A stretch of 12,028 nucleotides of DNA from Hyphomicrobiales bacterium (GTDB lineage: Bacteria > Pseudomonadota > Alphaproteobacteria > Rhizobiales > JAJFHC01). The position numbers and the translations under genes were made by a program. The stretch is taken from contig JAJFHC010000190.1 of NCBI GenBank assembly GCA_021775835.1, forward strand, positions 1 through 12,028. Direction: 5' to 3'. This document shows, one piece after another, positions 7,606-12,028 of the stretch (position 1 is the first letter of the stretch; every line of letters begins with the position of its first letter). A model generated the notes under the pieces. The model was given only the letters and a program-made list of their open reading frames with translations, did no database searches and was not told the DNA's origin.

Positions 7606-8119
7606 TTCTTTTGGCCCCCCCGGTCTGTTCAATGTTGCCGACAATGGCCTGTCCGCCTTCATGGACGTGGACATGCTCGACAATCACCTTCTGCTGTCCC
7701 TTGCCTCTGTGTTTGTCCAGTGCGCCTACAAGGGTTGCATAAGACCGCATGAGGCGATTTGCCTGGGTGAGGTTGTAGGAGCGGCTATCGGAGTTGATTT
7801 CAGGAATCATGGCCCGGCGCATGCACTCCATTGCTGCTTGATGGCAGGCAATAATCTGGGCTGCAAACATGCCTTCGATTTCACCCTGTGGTGCAATGCC
7901 TTCCATGGAGGCCATGCAGGTGCCGATGGTGTTTTCAAAATCCTTATCAGTCGAATCTGGAGCGTGCCAAAACGCGTGCATGGCCTGTGCGGGAATGAGA
8001 TTGCCGAATTCCTCGCTCTCAGAACCGGACGCACGTGAAAGCCTGTCGCGCTTGACCTTGACTTTCTTCACCCTTGGATCGTCGGTATGTTCTACTTTGG
8101 CGGGCTTGGGTTTTGTCAT
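7493..8119 (-). CDS. Conserved hypothetical protein paired with the HGGxSTG gene
   Basis: This protein of 208 residues starts at ATG 8117-8119, chosen because GAGG lies about 9 nt upstream; the frame runs on to 8245 without a better site. A Lys-rich N-terminus (TKPKPAKVEHTDDPRVKKVK) precedes a mostly helical middle with several Met and Cys (EGMFAAQIIACHQAAMECMR). A conserved-looking block, EHVHVHEGGQAIVGNI, sits at about 148-163. I recall the same block in alphaproteobacterial hypothetical proteins encoded next to HGGxSTG proteins, but no function is known to me. There is no signal peptide or membrane segment. The overlap with the downstream gene implies an operon. Confidence 0.8.
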   Translation of the reverse strand: MTKPKPAKVEHTDDPRVKKVKVKRDRLSRASGSESEEFGNLIPAQAMHAFWHAPDSTDKDFENTIGTCMASMEGIAPQGEIEGMFAAQIIACHQAAMECMRRAMIPEINSDSRSYNLTQANRLMRSYATLVGALDKHRGKGQQKVIVEHVHVHEGGQAIVGNIEQTGGAKRNGAQQSHAQTTVTHAPEPEMRSAFEKVGETVPLTCNG

Positions 8120-8320
8120 GCTATTTGCCTCTTCGTCGCCGTCCTCACAATCCGAGACGCCCGAATTGCCAGCATGTCGATAGCGTCCAGGAGTCCCAAA
8201 TTGGCCCGTACAGCGGGTTTTGTGGTTTGGGGTGTCACTATGCATTGAAACTGGCGTCTGCGGCGTCCCTGAGTCCGTAGGGGAATCTGCGGTATCTTGC
8301 AGAAATGGGGTTGCGCAACT

Positions 8321-8566
8321 ATGTTTGGTCTCATGGCTGATGTTCTCGCTACCATATTTGCCGTTGTGGCCTTTTTCGCCATTGGGTACTGGCTGCTGTA
8401 TTCAGATGCGTATTCTGAGTACAAGTTCTTGGACAAGTGGCCTGCAATGCGCCGGGCTTGGGCACACAGCGAAGCCCGCCCGATGCTTCTGCACCTCACT
8501 TTCCTGGGCACGCTAATCGTCATGGCCTGCCTTGCTGGATTTAGCCTACTCAACTACTTCTCCTGA
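8321..8566 (+). CDS. Small two-helix membrane protein, unknown function
   Basis: The frame gives 81 residues from ATG 8321; a TTG at 8297 would add eight. Two membrane segments are clear: about residues 6-25 (VLATIFAVVAFFAIGYWLLY) and about 52-77 (MLLHLTFLGTLIVMACLAGF). A short polar loop with several charged residues (DKWPAMRRAWAHSEARP) separates them. A GGGG run lies about 10 nt before the ATG, which makes a weak ribosome binding site. The gene is divergent from the 7493-8119 pair, and its end overlaps the next minus-strand gene by 21 bp. No family is recognised. Confidence 0.65.
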   Translation: MFGLMADVLATIFAVVAFFAIGYWLLYSDAYSEYKFLDKWPAMRRAWAHSEARPMLLHLTFLGTLIVMACLAGFSLLNYFS

Positions 8567-8698
8567 CGAAATCTGATGCGCAACCCATAGGTTGAGTATC
8601 ACCGTTTGAACACGCTTGCCCGACGCAGCCGCATTCGCAATCTTTTCGATCTGTTCAACGCTGTCAGGCGACGTGAATATGGCAACGTCGGGTTGCAT
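8546..8698 (-). CDS. Short protein in the RHH operon, unknown function
   Basis: This 50-residue frame runs from ATG 8696-8698 to TAG 8546-8548, three bases after the RHH stop, so co-translation with the RHH gene is likely. The sequence (MQPDVAIFTSPDSVEQIEKI, then a helical AANAAASGKRVQTVILNLWV) has natural composition and could itself be a small helical DNA- or partner-binding protein. No motif identifies it. It overlaps the 3' end of the plus-strand membrane protein gene by 21 bp. Confidence 0.5.
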   Translation of the reverse strand: MQPDVAIFTSPDSVEQIEKIANAAASGKRVQTVILNLWVAHQISSGEVVE

Positions 8699-8701
8699 GT
8701 G

Positions 8702-8863
8702 TCAGGCACCTGCCTGTTTGTTGCTGCCAAGTTGAGCAATCACACTTTGCCGAATGAATTCCGACAAGGTTTGAGCACGCTCGTTAGCGGCCTGTTTGGC
8801 CTGCTCAAGCATTCCTTCAGGGCGGCGGAAACGGGTGACTTCGCCGTAAATCTGATTGCGCAT
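8702..8863 (-). CDS. Ribbon-helix-helix transcriptional regulator (Arc/CopG-like)
   Basis: This 53-residue protein starts at ATG 8861-8863. A beta strand EVTRFRRP is followed by helix A (EGMLEQAKQAANERA), the turn (QTLS) and helix B (EFIRQSVIAQLGS), the full RHH pattern with S-E-F-[IV]-R. Proteins of this fold dimerise and put the paired strands in the DNA major groove. A perfect palindrome lies 26-45 bp upstream (8889-8908), the expected place for autorepression. An AGGA sits about 10 nt before the start. The short gene at 8546-8698 follows immediately. An antitoxin role is possible, but no toxin-like partner is recognised. Confidence 0.75.
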   Translation of the reverse strand: MRNQIYGEVTRFRRPEGMLEQAKQAANERAQTLSEFIRQSVIAQLGSNKQAGA

Positions 8864-8888
8864 TGGTGCGGAATCCTGTCGTACTAAA

Positions 8889-8908
8889 TGTGGTATTATG
8901 ATACCACA
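8889..8908. promoter_or_regulatory. Perfect palindrome, probable operator of the RHH operon
   Basis: TGTGGTAT and ATACCACA are exact 8-bp inverted half-sites with a 4-bp spacer, 26 bp upstream of the RHH start codon. The size suits an RHH dimer pair. It is too short and has no T-run on either side, so a terminator is unlikely. Confidence 0.6.
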
Positions 8909-9059
8909 AAATCATTTCTGAATCAAAATCTTTTGCATGCGAAACAGGGATTGCGCCCCGTGTTGCAACACTCATGAAAATTAGGAGTGAATTCGCTCAA
9001 CAGTCCGACAAATCAGGCTATGATGAACTTGAACAGTCGAGCGCATCGAGGAGAATCAG

Positions 9060-9482
9060 ATGACTCAGAACGAAAAAAGTTCGTACGCACGCGCTTGGGA
9101 AGTCCACGACTATGCAGAGAAAATATTGGCAGACCGTATGAACTACGGCATGGTTGCTCAATCGATGCTGATGTTATCGTTTGTGACGTTACTTTCGAAT
9201 TCCAACCAAAGCAATTTCACGCCAATCGCTGAGATACTTATATGCCTTTTTGGAACATTTTATAGCTACTTTCAATTGTCGAGAATAAGGAGCGTATCGC
9301 AGAGAATTATTCATCTTCAAAAAAAATACCTGATGGATGATGAAGTGTTTAGTGAATACATGACCGCTTACTCACCTAGCACATTCTCAAAGAGAATAAG
9401 AACGCACTACGTCCCAGTAACGCTCTATGGGCTGTGGCTGACATTTTTGATTTTGAGTGCCGTACAGTACATTCTGAAATAG
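9060..9482 (+). CDS. Three-helix membrane protein, unknown function
   Basis: This 140-residue protein starts at ATG 9060, with GAGGAG (9048-9053) 6 nt upstream, a strong ribosome binding site. A soluble N-terminal helix (about 1-28) precedes membrane segments at about 29-46, 54-72 and 117-138. A charged, probably cytoplasmic loop (QRIIHLQKKYLMDDEVFSEY) lies between the second and third. This plan, a short helical lead followed by a TM hairpin and a loop, is loosely like SLATT-type membrane effectors, but no motif proves that. It is divergent from the RHH operon, and its stop directly precedes the remnant at 9491. Confidence 0.75.
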   Translation: MTQNEKSSYARAWEVHDYAEKILADRMNYGMVAQSMLMLSFVTLLSNSNQSNFTPIAEILICLFGTFYSYFQLSRIRSVSQRIIHLQKKYLMDDEVFSEYMTAYSPSTFSKRIRTHYVPVTLYGLWLTFLILSAVQYILK

Positions 9483-9490
9483 AACTTTAG

Positions 9491-9870
9491 GGCGAAACAC
9501 GTAAATTTACCGCAGTTTCGTGCGGGATAATGCGCGCCGCACTTGACCTGCATGCCGCTAATCGCCTCTCCGGTGGCAGTGGGGAGGCATTCGTGACTGG
9601 ACGGAACTTGAGGGGGCTGTTGATAGTCTTGTCGCCGAGCAAGCCGCCTTTGTAGCGTGGTGGAATGGGGCCGTAACTCCGAACAGATCTCACGACCGAA
9701 AACGCAGGTCTGAGTTTTCGGTTTCCGACGCTGAAAAGCACACCAACATTTCCCAGCAACATGTTTCCCGCTGGCGCAAGAGCCTAAAGGATGCGGATGC
9801 CCATCGCGTCAAGCTGTACGGCCATGTATGGCGAAGTCCAAAAGACTCCTTATCCATGAGAAACAATTAG
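9491..9870 (+). pseudogene. Frameshifted, N-terminally truncated remnant of an island/phage-type gene
   Basis: Two plus-strand frames join into one protein. The first runs from just after a TAG at 9488-9490 through GETRKFTAVSCGIMRAALDL and AANRLSGGSG. The second continues RDWTELEGAVDSLVAEQAAF, then a middle basic part, DAEKHTNISQQHVSRWRKSL, and ends at TAG 9868-9870. The break is at the GGGG run 9581-9584, where one missing base would restore the frame. ISQQHVSRWRKSL looks like the recognition part of a helix-turn-helix, so the intact protein may have bound DNA. The first part lacks a proper N-terminus. A 91-codon minus frame (9487-9762) is its shadow. Confidence 0.6.
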
Positions 9871-9972
9871 ACTGCGAGCTGCGATCATCTATTTTGTTCA
9901 GCAATCAGCATGTCACCAGCCGATACTCCAAGAGTTCCAAATGGCCTCATTTATTGCGCCAGAGTCAAACAC

Positions 9973-10806
9973 CTATGGCACATATCTGGATTTCGGCAAA
10001 CCTTTGACGCCGCAGTCCCAGTGAATCCCTATTTGTGTGCCAAGCTGAGCTCCGTCCAAACCACTGTCCAGACCACTTGCTTGTGCGAGTCTGCCTTCCC
10101 ACGTCGGAAATTGATTATCAAACCACTCTATGCTTCCGGTGAGACAATTCTCGTAGGTGGAGGGAAGAGCGTCGAAAAAATCTAAGTCGTCAGGCTCACC
10201 TCTTAGCGGATTGAAAATCTCCTCCACCGGCAGGCCGGAGTCCTTGGATACAAAGTCGTCAGTTGACGCAATACCTCTGCCAGAATACGCGGCATGCATA
10301 TCTTTTCTTGCGTCTTTTGGGGCGCCTCTAAGCTGATGTATTCTACGTTGCAGATAAATTGACTTTGCAGACTGAGCGACAGACAGCACGCCCTGGAACA
10401 GATCCAGATACAATTTTTCCCGTTTTCGTTTTCTTTCAAACTCAGCGCGGGTCGCAGCCTCTCTGGCTGCCAACTCTATCGCTTTACGGATGTTTGCTTC
10501 GCCTTCATCCAGAATGCGGTAGGCATTTTTTCGGCCTTCGTTGAGCTGAGAAACAATAATTTCTATTTCTGTTCTTTGTGCTCGGTTGAGTTCCGGCAAA
10601 TTCTGTTGCGCTCTATCGCGATCCACGACCAGAAGAACCTCTCTAGAAACATAAATGGAATTCAGAATCGACTGACGATGAACATCCGCCGCTCTGAGTA
10701 TGTCTAACGCGTCGGTTCGCAATGGTCGATTGTCTGCGTGAACTCTCGGTGAAGTTGCAAAGAACAAAATAAGTGCCGCAACCAAAGACCTCACTACGCA
10801 TCCCAT
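9973..10806 (-). CDS. Exported coiled-coil protein, unknown function
   Basis: This 277-residue protein starts at ATG 10804-10806, with AGAGGG about 11 nt upstream. A clear Sec signal peptide (SLVAALILFFATSPRVHA, cleavage after residue 24 at VHA-DN) sends it to the periplasm or beyond. Residues of about 65-150 are helical with a long charged coiled-coil stretch (QLNEGRKNAYRILDEGEANI, then AAREAATRAEFERKRKREK). The C-terminal part is globular, with two Cys (YENCLTG and HWDCGV) that could form a disulfide. The start lies 13 bp inside the end of the upstream gene, so the two are translated from one message. No family is recognised. Confidence 0.75.
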   Translation of the reverse strand: MGCVVRSLVAALILFFATSPRVHADNRPLRTDALDILRAADVHRQSILNSIYVSREVLLVVDRDRAQQNLPELNRAQRTEIEIIVSQLNEGRKNAYRILDEGEANIRKAIELAAREAATRAEFERKRKREKLYLDLFQGVLSVAQSAKSIYLQRRIHQLRGAPKDARKDMHAAYSGRGIASTDDFVSKDSGLPVEEIFNPLRGEPDDLDFFDALPSTYENCLTGSIEWFDNQFPTWEGRLAQASGLDSGLDGAQLGTQIGIHWDCGVKGLPKSRYVP

Positions 10807-11954
10807 CGGGCTATTTCCCTCTCAAGGCGTTTACGTGTAACAAAAATAGTATATGCCAATTGCGCTACACTTGCTCTCATGCCCAAGATATTGTTCAGAA
10901 AGCTTCTATAATTCAGGACTTTGGTGGCCCACAGTTCTTGTGCACGTCGCAGGTCAACTGGATTTGTGTAACATCTTGTGCATCCATTGGACTTCTTACA
11001 TGACCCGTTTTCGCTCATAGTCGGATAATCCGCTACTGAAAAATCCCTGTAAGGAAAACTGCCCAGTTCTGGTGAAACGGCGAAAAAACGTTCTTTTTCA
11101 GAGAATTTGGGAGTACCGTCACACACATTTCCGTCATTTCGCCTGTAAACAATGGTACCGGGTGCCTGTATAATTTCGCTTGGATATCGTTCAATCGCAC
11201 GAATTTCGTACTGTCGTGTTGTATCTTTTTGAATTTTTACCAACTCTCTACCTTTACTATTGAACTCCTGCCTGTAAACATTGCTCACAATCACAGCTTG
11301 ATCTTGTGAATAATCGAGAACCTTCATGGCTGCTAGTTCAATGTCCATCGCAGCACAAAGAGTGAGTGCTGAATATGAATGGCTTGCGATCACGCGGTTT
11401 CTATACTCCCTTATTTGGTCAAGGCGTCGATTCAGACGGTCACGCGGAATGCCTAACTCAACTTCTTCCAAGAATGTATTCAGTGCGGCATTCAGATCGG
11501 TTGCATAGGATTCATTTGTATGACGTCCCAGTTCAGCTCTAACAATGTCCGGAACCATTTCGCGAATGCGGTTTGCCACAGCCTGGTCTATTTGCTCAGG
11601 CAACAGTTTATTCTGAACCATAATGGCCGTGAGTGCTGTATTCACACCGTCCAGTCGATTGTGAACCGAACGCATTACTCGCCGGTTCTCGCGCAATGCG
11701 ACCATGTACGGATCTGGGCCTTGTTTACCAGCAGGTGCATTTGACCGGAACGGTTTTCCAGTCATGCCTAGAATAGTTTTGCTTAGATTAAAGACACTTG
11801 CGAACAGCCCAAAAACACTCGCACGAGCGGGTAACGAACTGACACCCAAAAAGCCGCAAGTCGAGATAGCCGCCGCCCCGTTCTTTAAACCCCTATCCCC
11901 CAGATGGGTTGACAGGATCGACCTAATGGATTCTGGTTTGTTTAAGCAAATCAA
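10794..11954 (-). CDS. Probable exported helical protein with C-terminal Cys cluster, unknown function
   Basis: The frame reads up to 386 residues. No ATG is available near the 5' end: TTG 11954 is the first possible start (in-frame stop at 11970-11972) and the first ATG is residue 64 (11765), so the true start is unsettled. A hydrophobic stretch at about 27-45 (AAAISTCGFLGVSSLPARAS) looks like a signal peptide that would begin inside the called frame. The middle is helical (about 85-260). Near the end are C278 and a C-x5-C-x2-C cluster (C319, C325, C328) that may hold disulfides or a metal. A closing helix has hydrophobic residues (VAQLAYTIFV). It is first in a two-gene operon with the coiled-coil protein. 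No family is recognised. Confidence 0.72.
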   Translation of the reverse strand: MICLNKPESIRSILSTHLGDRGLKNGAAAISTCGFLGVSSLPARASVFGLFASVFNLSKTILGMTGKPFRSNAPAGKQGPDPYMVALRENRRVMRSVHNRLDGVNTALTAIMVQNKLLPEQIDQAVANRIREMVPDIVRAELGRHTNESYATDLNAALNTFLEEVELGIPRDRLNRRLDQIREYRNRVIASHSYSALTLCAAMDIELAAMKVLDYSQDQAVIVSNVYRQEFNSKGRELVKIQKDTTRQYEIRAIERYPSEIIQAPGTIVYRRNDGNVCDGTPKFSEKERFFAVSPELGSFPYRDFSVADYPTMSENGSCKKSNGCTRCYTNPVDLRRAQELWATKVLNYRSFLNNILGMRASVAQLAYTIFVTRKRLEREIARWDA

Positions 11955-12028
11955 TTCATTAGGCGGATTTTATGTCAGGACCTCGGGGTGTTGTTACGGG
12001 TGAATCGATTTCCGCACCCTTGCAGGTC

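Noticed and set aside
7427..8038. 203-codon plus-strand frame
   Set aside because: It is antisense to the HGGxSTG pair, both of which have better composition and recognisable motifs.
8116..8553. 145-codon minus-strand frame
   Set aside because: It is antisense to the 2-TM membrane protein and covers its divergent promoter region; the Arg/Ser-rich composition is that of a shadow.
8965..8993. CACTC/GAGTG inverted repeat as a terminator
   Set aside because: The stem is only 5 bp with an AT-rich loop of about 11 bases and no T-run, too weak to call.

Overview
The window looks like accessory (genomic-island) DNA from an alphaproteobacterium, probably Hyphomicrobiales (Rhizobiales) or a near relative. 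The grounds are moderate GC, the style of the two-partner secretion pair, and an HGGxSTG-type small protein with its upstream partner, a pair I associate with that group. The organism call is an inference, not a database match. No tRNA, rRNA or CRISPR array was seen.

Layout. (1) 1-555: a degenerate edge with the 3' end of an unidentified plus-strand gene, a small minus-strand ribbon-helix-helix (RHH) protein, and a possibly frameshifted plus-strand ORF. (2) 556-5125, minus strand: a two-partner secretion operon, tpsB (outer-membrane transporter) followed after 19 bp by tpsA (secreted exoprotein). The tpsA 3' end is clearly more AT-rich and encodes a helical, hydrophobic tip instead of beta-helix. 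(3) 5461-6932: a complete IS3-family insertion sequence with orfA, orfB, terminal inverted repeats and an A7 slippery run, lying in a stretch that may carry a broken gene. (4) 6933-9900: prophage/island-like small genes. These are the overlapping HGGxSTG pair, a 2-TM protein, a two-gene RHH operon with a perfect palindrome just upstream, a 3-TM protein, and a decayed plus-strand gene. (5) 9973-11954, minus strand: two overlapping genes of unknown function whose products appear to be exported.

How the parts fit. TpsB should carry TpsA across the outer membrane. The two RHH proteins are distant paralogues of about equal length, each with an inverted repeat just upstream, which suggests autoregulation of small island operons. 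The 9973-11954 pair is the least explained part of the window and looks like an envelope or secreted two-protein unit. The insertion sequence, the broken genes and the composition changes point to repeated gene gain and decay.
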